Assembly (NCBI RefSeq): GCF_946151055.1
Contig: NZ_CAMGYZ010000015.1
Location: 1 to 64,000 of the forward strand
Direction of reading: 5' to 3'
Length of the DNA: 64,000 bases
Origin: Bacillus sp. Marseille-Q3570
GTDB taxonomy: Bacteria > Bacillota > Bacilli > Bacillales > Fictibacillaceae
Made by a program: the position numbers and the translations under genes. Numbering within the stretch: position 1 is the stretch's first letter; every line of letters starts with the position of its first letter. The notes below the pieces were generated by a model. That model did not search any database. It was not told where the DNA came from and was given only the letters and a program-made list of their open reading frames with translations. Below, piece after piece: positions 34,918 through 43,790 of this stretch.

Positions 34918-34947
34918 GTAAGTAATCATAAGTAATTATAAGTCAAA
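34918..34947. repeat. Three 10-bp phased direct repeats upstream of the DeoR promoter
   Basis: ATAAGTAATC, ATAAGTAATT and ATAAGTCAAA follow each other exactly, one helical turn apart; two related AATAAGTT/AATAAGC copies follow. DeoR-type regulators can bind direct repeats, so this may be an autoregulatory site for the gene at 35144. The cut-off is not exact. Confidence 0.45.
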
Positions 34948-34995
34948 CTGGTAGTTATTACAATAAGTTAAAATAAGCATAACTTAAAACTCTTT

Positions 34996-35024
34996 TTGCT
35001 CACTTTGCTTAATTGCATTATAAT
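34996..35024 (+). promoter_or_regulatory. Sigma-A promoter of the DeoR regulator gene
   Basis: TTGCTC (34996-35001) and a perfect TATAAT (35019-35024) with 17 bp between. The 120-nt leader that follows has AAAGGCTG near its start and CAGCCTTT near the gene, so the leader can fold on itself. Confidence 0.65.
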
Positions 35025-35143
35025 AGATATACAGAAAGGCTGTTTTTGCATAAATTGTCTGATTACGGGACTATCTCATGGCTTTCGCCGTCTTCCTGAT
35101 CCACACTCAATAACACCAGCCTTTAAAAAAGTGAGGTTTTGTT

Positions 35144-35917
35144 ATGTATCAAGACGAACGCTTAATAAGGATCCTTGAATACTTAAAAGACAATGAACGG
35201 ATTACGGTAAATGAGATGATGAATCTCTACGGTATCTCCCGAGATACTGCAAGAAGGGATTTAGTGAAATTAGAAGAACAAGGTGAGATATTTCGAACAA
35301 GAGGTGGAGCACTTCTTGCTTCGGAGATGAAAGAGGCTGAGAAACAGGTAGAAAATCGCCAGGAGGATTCCGTTTTCATATCTAAAGAAAAAAGAGCAAT
35401 TGCAAAAGCTGCGCTTACGTTCATTAAACCTGGTGAAAGCTTGATGTTCGACTCCTCAATGTATGTTCAATACCTTGCAAACATTTTAACTGAGCCAAGT
35501 GTGGTTATTACGAATTCATTGAAACAAGCAAGTATACTTTCAAACAGGAAGGATATGGATCTTCACCTTCTGGGAGGACGCTTGAATATCGATTATGAGT
35601 CTCTTCAAGGTCCATACTTATTCGAGGATATGGAACGGTATTTTGTGGACAAAGTCTTCATCAGTGCAGATGGAATTGATTCTGAGGGTATCACTTATAT
35701 TGATGAAAACGAAGGCATGGTCACCAAAGAAATGACTAAACGGGGGAAACAGGTGATTTTATTGGCTGATTCAACGGTGTTCGGGACACAAAAACTATAT
35801 AAATGTTTATCTTTCAATGAGTTAGATGTGTTGGTGACTGATCAGAACCCGAGAAATGATTTCCTCCCTTTGTTGGAAAAATCGAATGTGAAATTAGTTG
35901 TTGCCAGTGATAAATGA
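35144..35917 (+). CDS. DeoR/GlpR family transcriptional regulator
   Basis: A 257-residue regulator. The N-terminal winged helix-turn-helix is MYQDERLIRILEYLKDNERI followed by TVNEMMNLYGISRDTARRDL, the DeoR signature. The C-terminal domain (about 75-250) is the sugar-phosphate-isomerase-like sensor with the SLMFDSS, VVITNS and LLGGRLN blocks of this fold. Such proteins repress sugar- or nucleoside-catabolic genes until a phosphorylated intermediate binds. The target is not visible: no catabolic operon lies beside it. GTGAGG precedes the ATG. Confidence 0.85.
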   Translation: MYQDERLIRILEYLKDNERITVNEMMNLYGISRDTARRDLVKLEEQGEIFRTRGGALLASEMKEAEKQVENRQEDSVFISKEKRAIAKAALTFIKPGESLMFDSSMYVQYLANILTEPSVVITNSLKQASILSNRKDMDLHLLGGRLNIDYESLQGPYLFEDMERYFVDKVFISADGIDSEGITYIDENEGMVTKEMTKRGKQVILLADSTVFGTQKLYKCLSFNELDVLVTDQNPRNDFLPLLEKSNVKLVVASDK

Positions 35918-36036
35918 AAGAGGCTGGTCCCGGTTGACGGGTTCCGTTTTGAGGTACAAAATCGGAATTCGCGGCCAAAATCGCAAGGCAAATTACATAA
36001 TTTTCACGGACAATTTCTCATAGGAATTCACAAGAA

Positions 36037-36060
36037 AGAGCTCAGATCTGAGCTCTTTTT
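36037..36060. terminator. Palindromic terminator
   Basis: AGAGCTCAGA and TCTGAGCTCT are perfect inverted halves (36037-36056), followed by TTTTT. It can stop the DeoR transcript, 120 bp after its stop; a second GC-rich hairpin lies just behind the gene. Confidence 0.75.
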
Positions 36061-36184
36061 TGCGTTATTTGATTAAGGAGCTTACTACATTAAAGCCCCC
36101 TTTTCTGTAAGACTCGTATTCGAGGTATCTCTTTCTGTTTTTTTACTTTAGCACTCGTTAACGGAAGAATGGATAAGTAGTTTA

Positions 36185-36370
36185 TTATTCTTTTTTAGTT
36201 TTACTTGAGTCAATTGCCGTTCCAACTGTTATTCCAAGAACCAAACCTATACCAGCTCCGATTGCTAGGTTATCAAATATAATTAACCCAAGCACTGCTC
36301 CTAAGGGTAACCCTATACCAATACCAGCCGCCAGATAAGTATTCCCTGTTGTTTTTTTATTTTTTCCCAT
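36185..36370 (-). CDS. Small membrane protein with glycine zippers, 61 aa
   Basis: The ATG at 36370 has GAGAGG upstream. After a lysine-rich start (MGKNKKTTGN) there are two hydrophobic segments, YLAAGIGIGLPLGAVLGLII and LAIGAGIGLVLGITVGTAI, with glycine at every third or fourth position, then a KTKKE tail. The GxxxG pattern indicates tight helix packing, as in glycine-zipper proteins. Unknown function; could be a small stress or toxin-like membrane protein, with no antitoxin in sight. Confidence 0.7.
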   Translation of the reverse strand: MGKNKKTTGNTYLAAGIGIGLPLGAVLGLIIFDNLAIGAGIGLVLGITVGTAIDSSKTKKE

Positions 36371-36551
36371 CTTTTAAATTTCCTCTCTGATAACTCTATT
36401 TGCTTTTATTCTTCCTCAATCTTGCTCCGCCAGTTAAAAAGCTACATTTATGGTGGTCATTATGCTTAAGTAATTAGGGCAATTCCTCTATTAAGAACAC
36501 GCCCCCTTTAATTGAATTAACATCTATATTGAGAAGAAGTGCCTTTTACTC

Positions 36552-37304
36552 TTAATTTGTAGTACAGTAATAATTCACAATTTCTATAAGACGCTCGGAA
36601 TTTTCAGATGATACTCCTTCTGACAATCTTGCTGCAGCGATTATTGGCGCCCATTGAAAGATTTCATCTTTTGACAACCCGTACTTCTCACAACAAAGAT
36701 GCATATACATTTTAGCCAATTCTTCTGAAAACTGGGAACACAAAAGATAAGTTCTATAAATGTCAGCCCGTAGATCTCCTGCACTTGAATCAACCCAGTC
36801 TATAATTACAACTCTATTTTCTGACATAATTAAGTTAAATGGATGGAAATCTCCATGACATAATCTTTTCTCGAATGTCATCATATCCAACTTTCCTAAT
36901 AAAACTAATTTGAGTTTATTTTCCAGGTTAGGGGCATTTTCTATTTGTCGACTTAATTTTTCCGACATTTGTTCAATAGAACGAGCTTCATTTTGATGAA
37001 TTCTTTGTTGTACATCAACGCAAATATTCATGTAATGTTCTGCTTGTTCTATATTATTAGATATGATAGCGCCTATTGTTTTTCCCTCAATGTATTCCAT
37101 TATAATTGCTTGTTTCCCCTCTATTTTAGTGACATCCATTACTTTTGGTACAGAGAGTCCACATGAATATGCCATTTTTTGCTTATATGCTTCATTTATA
37201 GATTCCATGTCTGGTAAATTGTCATTGAACACTTTGACGATTTTATTTTCATAAAGATAAACCTTTGCTGTATTTCCTATAGCTATCGGGGTGCCTAAAT
37301 TCAT
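36552..37304 (-). CDS. Aminoglycoside phosphotransferase (APH)-fold kinase
   Basis: A 250-residue APH/choline-kinase family protein. The nucleotide-binding lobe is the first 90 residues (IGNTAKVYLYENKIVKVFND; K as the ATP-binding lysine, hinge MEYIEG). The catalytic loop is HGDFHPFNLIM (about 158-168) and the metal motif IDWVDSSAGD, with Asp for Mg2+. Because the family contains many non-resistance kinases, drug resistance should not be assumed. AAGGAG precedes the ATG at 37304; the longer frame has none. Divergent from nothing; it lies 60 bp from the Nudix gene in the same direction. Confidence 0.78.
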   Translation of the reverse strand: MNLGTPIAIGNTAKVYLYENKIVKVFNDNLPDMESINEAYKQKMAYSCGLSVPKVMDVTKIEGKQAIIMEYIEGKTIGAIISNNIEQAEHYMNICVDVQQRIHQNEARSIEQMSEKLSRQIENAPNLENKLKLVLLGKLDMMTFEKRLCHGDFHPFNLIMSENRVVIIDWVDSSAGDLRADIYRTYLLCSQFSEELAKMYMHLCCEKYGLSKDEIFQWAPIIAAARLSEGVSSENSERLIEIVNYYCTTN

Positions 37305-37396
37305 TTTTACTCTCCTTAGGTTTGATTTATCCTCCACTTGTTTTAAGCAATCGCCCCCGTTCGTATTATAAGGTCAGCCAGTCATTTCTGATTTTG

Positions 37397-37882
37397 TTAT
37401 ATATTTCTCTTAAATTTTAATTCAAACTGCGGCTTAGTTATATAGTCCATATAATGAACACTTCCGTTATAATCTAAATATGCTTGATAGCGTGTCCGCA
37501 ATGCAGGGGCTGAGACCATATTAAGAACTTCGCCTTTACTAACCCAGCGACTTTCTGATGTTTCATCCGATGTTGTCAATTCCCCACCTACGGGTTCACA
37601 TACAAAATCAAACATTACTTTTGTGGGTACTATCTTTACCCCACTATGTCCCTCATATGTTGCTGTATTAGAGAAAACTCCTATCAAATGAGAAACTTTA
37701 ACATCAATTCCACTCTCTTCTTTAACTTCTCTGATTACCCCTTCTATTAAATTTTCCCCGACCTCTACTTGACCTCCTGGAAATACCCACTGTCCATCTC
37801 GACGAGTTTTTACTAATAATATTTCATCCTTAACATTTTCAACAAATCCCCCCGCAGCAACAATATGTACTGGCATTTGCAT
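37397..37882 (-). CDS. Nudix hydrolase
   Basis: A 161-residue Nudix protein. The Nudix box is complete: GGQVEVGENLIEGVIREVKE followed by ESGI (about residues 36-59), which matches Gx5Ex7REUxEExGU. N-terminal HIVAAGGFVENVKDEILLVK is a typical opening strand. GGAGGG lies before the ATG at 37882. Nudix enzymes hydrolyse nucleoside diphosphate derivatives; the substrate cannot be read. It is followed by an APH-fold kinase gene 92 bp downstream, possibly one message. Confidence 0.85.
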   Translation of the reverse strand: MQMPVHIVAAGGFVENVKDEILLVKTRRDGQWVFPGGQVEVGENLIEGVIREVKEESGIDVKVSHLIGVFSNTATYEGHSGVKIVPTKVMFDFVCEPVGGELTTSDETSESRWVSKGEVLNMVSAPALRTRYQAYLDYNGSVHYMDYITKPQFELKFKRNI

Positions 37883-38017
37883 TATATATCCCTCCATTTA
37901 AATATGATTTTTCTTCCACAATTCTGCTCAGTTCTTGAACAAATGAAAATCTGGAGAGCACGTATCGATCTTCAGCTCACGCCCCCGTTTGAGGAAGAAT
38001 AACTCATTCATTAAACT

Positions 38018-38203
38018 TAACGGACACAGAGGACCTTATTTTTATGAAATACATGTGTTTCCAAACTCTAACGGACACAGGAGACCTTATTTGCTCCAAA
38101 ATCATCAAAAACAACCTACTTCTTAACGAATAGCGTCTCTGGTGTCCGTTAGCATCCCGAAATTAGTGTTTTTGTCACAAATAACGGCTCTCCTGTCCGT
38201 TAG
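38018..38203. repeat. Four short repeats, two direct and two inverted
   Basis: Copies: TAACGGACACAGAGGACCTT (38018), TAACGGACACAGGAGACCTT (38069), then inverted forms ending GGTGTCCGTTAG (38129-38152) and CCTGTCCGTTAG (38178-38203). The consensus is CTAACGGACACAGGAGACC plus TTATTTG. The four copies give an overall dyad about 186 bp wide that could fold as RNA or DNA. Confidence 0.85.
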
Positions 38204-38384
38204 GCACATCTACAATCCTTATTCCACAATCCTCCCTCTATAAAGAAAGGGTAATCTTGCGAATTCTCTAGTTTTCTTAAGTTTTTATAGTGATTCATTA
38301 TTAATAATGGTTTGAATCATGGGATTATGTTGAATTAATGGGCAATTTTGGAGTTTGAGAGTAAAAAGACTCATATCCACCTAA

Positions 38385-38640
38385 CCACTTAATTCCAGAA
38401 AGTGGGTAATGGGCGAAAATATAATCGCACATATGGATGTCCACAAATCTCATGGAGGTCAACCCTCCCATGTCTCACAGAGTCTCTGCTCCAAAATTCC
38501 TTCGTTCAACCTTTCCATGAGGTGGATGTCAGCTATGCTGCCCGACAGGATCATTGTCCGTACTTTAGTTGGTTTGCCTGACTAATCCGTGCTTCAAGTT
38601 GTATAAATAATGAACTAAATAATTACAAAATAAAACTAGC
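38385..38640 (-). ncRNA. Candidate bridge/seek RNA region of the IS110 element
   Basis: The 250 bp directly behind the transposase gene are conserved-looking but non-coding. On the minus strand they hold a hairpin of CATGGGAGG with CCTCCATG (38451-38472) and a second pairing around AGCAGAGACTCTGT, plus repeated TGGATGTC. In IS110-family elements the guide RNA is made from a non-coding end; in the IS1111 group it is at the 3' end. The placement here is inference. Confidence 0.4.
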
Positions 38641-38645
38641 GTAAT

Positions 38646-39932
38646 CTATGCTGCTTCCTGTGATAATGCCATATGAGGGATATCGCTTAACATTCTTTCT
38701 TCACTAAACTCAAACTTCTTTTTACCGATAGCGAACAATATACGAATCAACTTATTACACAAAGCAATCATGGATTGCATCTTCTTTAATGGATTGTTGG
38801 GTCGAGTTGTATAGTATTCATGTAAGGCTTTAAAAGCTGAATTCTTAGCGACAAGGGGCATTACTACTTTAAACAAAAGGGCTCTTAATTTTTTTCTGCC
38901 TCTCTTTGTAATCTTGGTCTGGCCCTTGTGCTTACCCGATGTATTTTCTTTTAGGTTAAGACCAGCTAGTTTGATAATCTGTCTCGGATGGGTGTATTGG
39001 CTGAGGTCTCCGACCTCTGAGAAGAAGCCTATGATTGTGTCCCTACCAATACCTGTGATCCCTAACATTTGTTCAACACCTGGAACGTGTTCAAGTAGGG
39101 AGTCCATTTGGGACTCGAGATCTTCGAATTTCATTTGTATAAACTCATACTTTTCTAAAAGAGTTTGCAGTTCTAACTTCGCCATCTCTGAACCTTGACG
39201 AATACCAATCGAAAGATTGGCTACTTGTTTCAATTCTTGCATCTTCGCTAAACCTACTCCACGTTTTACAGCTTTCCTCAGGTGGGTTAATAACTCTTGA
39301 TCAGAGAGCTTTACTAGCTCATGTGGCAAAAGATTTAGCTTTAATATTTGTAAAGCTGCTTTCCCTTCCCATTTTTTAAAGACAGTTAGTAGCTCAGGGA
39401 AATACCGATCAATCCAGTTGTGAATTTGTCCTTGAACTGATTGAAGATCAACAGATAAGAGATCGCGTATTTTTCTAGCACCACGAAGTTCCGCATAAAC
39501 ACCCTCTGGAATGTTGGGTTCAGCGTATCTCGCATCTTTCACTAATTGTGCAATGACCTTCGCATCTTTCACATCATTCTTGGTTGGTGAGTTATCATCT
39601 AACTCCTTAGCTTTCTTCACATGTAGAGGGTTTACCACGACAAATTTGATTTTGTTTTCCTTCAAAAATTGGGCTAAATTAAGCCAATAATGACCAGTAG
39701 GTTCCATCCCAATGATCACTTGATCCATTTTATGATTTACGATGAGTTTTTGGATCCACTCTAATAGACTATTGAATCCCATTATCGTGTTTTCAAAAGA
39801 AAGAGATGATCCCAACTCTACACCTCTAAAGTCCTGAGCACGTGCAACGTGATTGAACTTCGCGATATCAACACCTATAATGAGTGTTTGAGAAGTAATT
39901 TGAGCAAGTTTTTGATTTTGGTTATAATTCAT
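38646..39932 (-). mobile_element. IS110-family insertion sequence, transposase gene
   Basis: A 428-residue transposase. N-terminal RuvC-like DEDD domain: GVDIAKFNHVARAQ (first Asp), GMEPTGHYWLN (Glu), NSPTKNDVKDAKVIAQLV (Asp pair). C-terminal Tnp20 domain: MLGITGIGRDTIIGFFSEVG and LAGLNLKENTSGKHKGQT, which contains the serine expected at the active site, then TKRGRKKLRALL. These blocks fit IS110/IS1111. AGGAGG lies before the ATG at 39932, and the gene looks intact. I see no obvious terminal inverted repeats or target duplication, as expected for the family. The long 3' flank is annotated as a possible guide RNA. Confidence 0.85.
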
Positions 39933-40316
39933 TGTACAGCCTCCTGGAATGTTGTTTTTTTGCTGGCCAGCTAAAAACATCATACCAAGGGGCTTATTTA
40001 TTTCTCAACTCGGATATTACTTCATAACAGGAATGCTGCCCTTTTACTGAATAACGGTTACCATTAATTCATATCTATATATGTTTCTAGCCTCTTTTGT
40101 TATTCACATAGAAAATCACACAAGTTCCACACCCCCTACATAAATTATTTCTTACCCTGTGAATCGGGGTGTAATTCAAATGTATTTTTCAATCAAGCTT
40201 ATAATAAAACAAGAAAAACGCATGTGATTTCGTTTGTGACATACGTTTTCATGAATGAGTAAATTGTACTGTGTGTACTTCAAAAGAGACCCCGTTGAGG
40301 ACCCGGTCAGCCACTT
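39933..40316. other. Gene-free stretch upstream of the IS110 transposase
   Basis: No gene seen. It holds the transposase promoter region, a GCTGGCCAGC palindrome (39962-39971) and the segment 40027-40056 that resembles 325-356. The left boundary of the element is not clear. Confidence 0.45.
40215..40249 (-). terminator. Terminator of the methyltransferase gene
   Basis: AAAACGCATGT and ACATACGTTTT form an 11-bp stem with one mismatch and a T-rich minus-strand flank, about 70 bp behind the stop. Confidence 0.6.
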
Positions 40317-41045
40317 TTATATGTTCAAATCAGTCGTTTTCTGGGCACGTATGAACAGAAATTGCGGTTTCTTGGTCAGTTTTTCATATTTTTCGGGGAT
40401 TGCGTGTTTAAATTCATCTGTAGGCATCGGCTCGATCAGCTTTTCGATTACAAAACCATTCAGATGGAGTGGTTTAAGTATTTCATTCAATGGTCTCCTG
40501 TAAAACTGGACTTCAACCTTCCCATCCGGTGTGTCCCATTCATCTGTCAATAATTCTGTAGCAAAATAATTATCACGATCGAATTCGACATAATCCATGA
40601 ATGGATGATGAACTGAGAATATGAATCTCCCTTTGTCTTTAAGAATCCGGTTGAATTCTCTCATCGGAAGTTCCCAATTCTTCAGATAATGAAGTGTCAA
40701 TGGGGAGACGATTAAATCCATCGAATGATCATCAATCATGTCCAATGGATCGTTGAGGTCAGACTGGAAGACTTCCGCTCGCTCGCCAACCCGCTTTTTC
40801 GTGTACTTTACCATATTCGGACTGAAATCGATGGAAGTGACTTTGGCAGCACTCTGTTTAATGAACCATTCTGTGTACCATCCTGCACCACAGCCAGCAT
40901 CCAAAACATGCTTCCCTTCGATATCCGGAAGCAGTGATAAGGTGCCCGGTCTTTCGTAATGCGCATTGAATGGTTCTGCATCAACATTTCGAGCATAGTG
41001 AATTGCCAATTGTTCATAAGCATCAAATGAAATCAAGTCTTTCAT
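40317..41045 (-). CDS. SAM-dependent methyltransferase (class I)
   Basis: A 242-residue methyltransferase. Motif I is VLDAGCGAGWYTEWF (about residues 46-60), motif II VTSIDFSPNMV, and motif IV DLIVSPLTLHYL. The C-terminal part is helical with FIFSVHHPFMDYVEFDRDNY, suggesting a substrate pocket for a small molecule. It is similar in style to the Bacillus YbaJ/BioC-like group, without a firm assignment. GGAG lies nine bases before the ATG at 41045, so the ATG at 41054 is too near. Single gene. Confidence 0.82.
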   Translation of the reverse strand: MKDLISFDAYEQLAIHYARNVDAEPFNAHYERPGTLSLLPDIEGKHVLDAGCGAGWYTEWFIKQSAAKVTSIDFSPNMVKYTKKRVGERAEVFQSDLNDPLDMIDDHSMDLIVSPLTLHYLKNWELPMREFNRILKDKGRFIFSVHHPFMDYVEFDRDNYFATELLTDEWDTPDGKVEVQFYRRPLNEILKPLHLNGFVIEKLIEPMPTDEFKHAIPEKYEKLTKKPQFLFIRAQKTTDLNI

Positions 41046-41125
41046 GTAGAACATCTCCTACGGCTATAAGGATGAAAAAATCGTCAAAATTCGGACATGT
41101 AAAGGGAAAACATTGCGGACTATAG

Positions 41126-41893
41126 TCAACAGGTGTCGTAACCTTCCACTATTTCTACAGGGTAATAGATCCAGCCTTCCTCTACAGCGGTTTCTTTTTT
41201 AATACAAGGCTCATTAAGGAATACATTCTTCAAGACCTTCCCATCTCCTGCGTATAGGAGCGCAAGAAAAGCACAAATTGCTGCGTCATATGCGTCTGTA
41301 TGGACTGGGATTTCCTCAGGTATCAATGAGAGAATCTTGTTGTTTACATCTGATGTTTCAAAGCCTTTGATCAAGGCTGGATACACCTAGATGACGAATT
41401 TGTTCCCCTTAGTAGACCTTTGCTGTGGATGGATAACAAAGGATTGTTCATGATACCAATTCATAGCATAGCTCATAGCTAGTGTCGCATTGTTTCCAAG
41501 TTTATCGAATGGTGCAGATAATGGTTTTTTGCCAAACCTTTCATACACATGACGTTCGGTTTCGCGATAGGCGTATGGATTGAAAATTTCTTTGGAAGGC
41601 TTTTCGACAGAAGTCCGTTCATTATTGACTAACTTTTTATATGCAAGAGGAAAACCCAACGATGCGTCTATACCGAGCACAGTTATTTCAAAATCCTCGA
41701 TCGAAACGGAAGGGTCCAGTTGATGAATGATGTTTTGCGGTGTCCAAAGGGTATGATCGTAGATTTTCGTATTTTTAGGTTGTCCGATCCATTGGAGTTC
41801 TTTCGTCAACGTATCAAATGTGCAAGCTGCGATCCCTTGTTTCGTTCCCATCCACCCTCCAACATCCCATCCAATTCCTAGTTTCATAGCCAT
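41126..41893 (-). pseudogene. DUF429 family protein interrupted by one in-frame TAG
   Basis: Two reading frames, 41387-41893 and 41126-41386, lie in the same frame and are separated only by TAG at 41389-41387; the codon after it is GTG. Together they give a typical DUF429 protein of about 255 residues: GIGWDVGGWMGTKQGIAAC at the start, GIDASLGFPLAY and YRETERHVYERF in the middle, then VYPALIKGF and HTDAYDAAICAFLALLYAG. In relatives the residue before VYPA is usually Glu, so GAG to TAG is the likely change. It may be a recent pseudogene, a sequencing error or a read-through site. DUF429 proteins resemble RNase-H-fold nucleases. Confidence 0.75.
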
Positions 41894-41912
41894 GATCTAT
41901 ACCACATCCTGA

Positions 41913-42533
41913 TCATTTTTGCTCTAGTAATAAACGTAGTGAGAAAAATGCAAATACAGTCCCTTTCAGACGGTTGATCCATCGGAATACTGTCGCGTTA
42001 CTCCAAAGCTTTTCTCCGATTGTACCTGCTGATATTGACAAGATAATGAATATAAGAAGGGCCTGAACGATAAAGAGTAAGCCTAGTATTGTCATCTGAA
42101 CCGAAATAGAGCCGTTGCTTACCTTTACAAATTGAGGAAGGAAGGCTAAAAAGAAAATCGAAACTTTAGGATTCAAGATATTCATGAAAATACCTTTGCG
42201 ATATAGATTCATCAACGTGTATTGCTTTACTTTTTGCTGTTCGGGTCTGTTATTTTCTCGGAAAGCTTGGATTGCTAAATATAACAGGTAGATTGCGCCG
42301 GCAACTTTAATGATCGTGAAAGCTAAGCTGGATTGATAAAGGATCGCCGAAATTCCGACTGCAGCTGCCAACGTATGCGCGATCAGTCCCGTACAAAGTC
42401 CAAGACCGGTTGCAATCCCTGCCTTTTTTCCATGTGAAACACTCTGTGCGAATACAAACATGAAGTCAGGACCGGGTGTGATGGTCAATAAGATAGAGGC
42501 AAATAGAAAATAACTGATCGTGTTCAAGTCCAT
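41913..42533 (-). CDS. LysE/RhtB family amino acid exporter
   Basis: A 206-residue transporter with six helices. The LysE/RhtB signature opens the protein: TITPGPDFMFVFAQS (residues 17-31), then GLCTGLIAHTLAAAVGISAI. AAGGGG precedes the ATG. It is 20 bp before the DUF429 gene, in the same direction, so the two may be cotranscribed. Proteins of this family export amino acids or their derivatives such as homoserine lactones; the substrate here is unknown. Confidence 0.85.
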   Translation of the reverse strand: MDLNTISYFLFASILLTITPGPDFMFVFAQSVSHGKKAGIATGLGLCTGLIAHTLAAAVGISAILYQSSLAFTIIKVAGAIYLLYLAIQAFRENNRPEQQKVKQYTLMNLYRKGIFMNILNPKVSIFFLAFLPQFVKVSNGSISVQMTILGLLFIVQALLIFIILSISAGTIGEKLWSNATVFRWINRLKGTVFAFFSLRLLLEQK

Positions 42534-42626
42534 ATGTAAGTTCCCCTTTTAATGTCAATTATACGTTGTATCTATCATACCAGAATGGGGTGGAAAGGGG
42601 ACGTGCAGCCCCCTATTCCTTATCAA

Positions 42627-43646
42627 TCATTGTGACGGTTCTGCAACCTTTACGATATATTTGCCTATATTTTCACCGGTAAATAATCCTAAGAACGCAT
42701 CAGGAATATTCTCAAATCCTTCGACGATTGTTTCCCGATAAGAAAGTTTCCCTTCTTGAAGCCATTTAGCAAGGTCTTTGACCGCATCCTCAAAGTAGGC
42801 ACCATAATCGGAGACTATGAAGCCTTTCATCAAGGCACTGTTGATAAGCAGATTTGGTTGGACCCGGATTCCGAGGTCGGACTTCTCAAGGTTATATAAT
42901 GCAATCTGGCCACAGACAGGAATACGTGCTCCTTTGTTTATCAACCGTAAGACAGCATCAGAAACCTCACCGCCGACATTATCGTAATAAACATCGACTC
43001 CGTCTTTACATGCCTCTTTAAGTTGTTGTTTGAATGATTCAGATTTATAATTGACGGCTTCATCAAAGCCAAGTTCGTCTTTAAGATAAGCCATTTTTTC
43101 ATCCGATCCTGCAATACCTACGACGCGTGCCCCTGCAATTTTCGCAATTTGACCAACGACAGTACCGACTGCTCCGGCAGCACCAGAGACGACCACTGTC
43201 TCCCCCAGTTCTGGCTTTCCGATGTCAAGCAAACCGAAATAGGCTGTAATACCAGGCATCCCCAGCACGCCTAAATGCGTCGTAACAGGAGCTTGTTGTG
43301 GATCGATTTTTCGAAGCGATTCTTCAGACGCTGTTTGATAGGTTGCCCAGCCAAGGTTCCCAATGACCAGATCCCCGATTTGAAACTCTGTGCTGTTACT
43401 TGTAACGACTTCAGCAATCACACCGCCAGTAATGACTTCTCCAACAGCATATGGTTCAACATAAGATTTCTGATCATTCATCCTTCCTCTCATGTATGGA
43501 TCGACTGAAATATATAATGCTTTAAGTAAAACTTCCCCACTTTCAGGTTCATTCAACTGTGATTCTGTCCATTCAAAGGTCTCATGGCCCGGCATTCCAA
43601 CTGGTCTTTTTGCTAAACGTATTTGTTTTGAAGTTCGTTCGTTCAT
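42627..43646 (-). CDS. yfmJ: NADP-dependent oxidoreductase, CurA/YfmJ type
   Basis: A 339-residue medium-chain reductase. No zinc ligands are present, which fits the quinone/enal reductase branch. N-terminal block SKQIRLAKRPVGMPGHETFE, central YISVDPYMRGRM motif, Rossmann motif VVVSGAAGAVGTVVGQIAK (about 148-166) and C-terminal VEGFENIPDAFLGLF. B. subtilis YfmJ and E. coli CurA are close by pattern. It reduces alpha,beta-unsaturated carbonyls with NADPH. GGTGGG precedes the ATG at 43646; a GTG at 43658 is possible but too close. Divergent from the MATE gene. Confidence 0.84.
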   Translation of the reverse strand: MNERTSKQIRLAKRPVGMPGHETFEWTESQLNEPESGEVLLKALYISVDPYMRGRMNDQKSYVEPYAVGEVITGGVIAEVVTSNSTEFQIGDLVIGNLGWATYQTASEESLRKIDPQQAPVTTHLGVLGMPGITAYFGLLDIGKPELGETVVVSGAAGAVGTVVGQIAKIAGARVVGIAGSDEKMAYLKDELGFDEAVNYKSESFKQQLKEACKDGVDVYYDNVGGEVSDAVLRLINKGARIPVCGQIALYNLEKSDLGIRVQPNLLINSALMKGFIVSDYGAYFEDAVKDLAKWLQEGKLSYRETIVEGFENIPDAFLGLFTGENIGKYIVKVAEPSQ

Positions 43647-43790
43647 AATCAATCCCACCTTTAAGACAATGTATCTTTATTATAATTTTCAAGAGGTCAT
43701 AAATAAAATAGATTGCTTGAAACGTAAGAGGATTGGTTTTACATATTTTATGATATAATTACCGGATGACATGGATCAGGAGATTACGAT

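Larger units (their letters stand above)
37883..38645. other. Gene-free stretch with repeats and the IS110 3' flank
   Basis: No gene seen. It contains the four TAACGGACA repeats (38018-38203) and a structured 250-bp segment that directly follows the IS110 transposase gene (about 38385-38640). Confidence 0.6.

Noticed and set aside
36185-36370. Toxin-antitoxin pair
   Set aside because: The small glycine-zipper protein could look like a toxin, but no antitoxin gene or antisense RNA is visible.
36552-37882. Antibiotic-resistance cassette (APH-fold kinase plus Nudix)
   Set aside because: APH-fold kinases are common in non-resistance roles, no mobile element ends bracket the two genes, and the IS110 element is separated by 760 bp of intergenic DNA.
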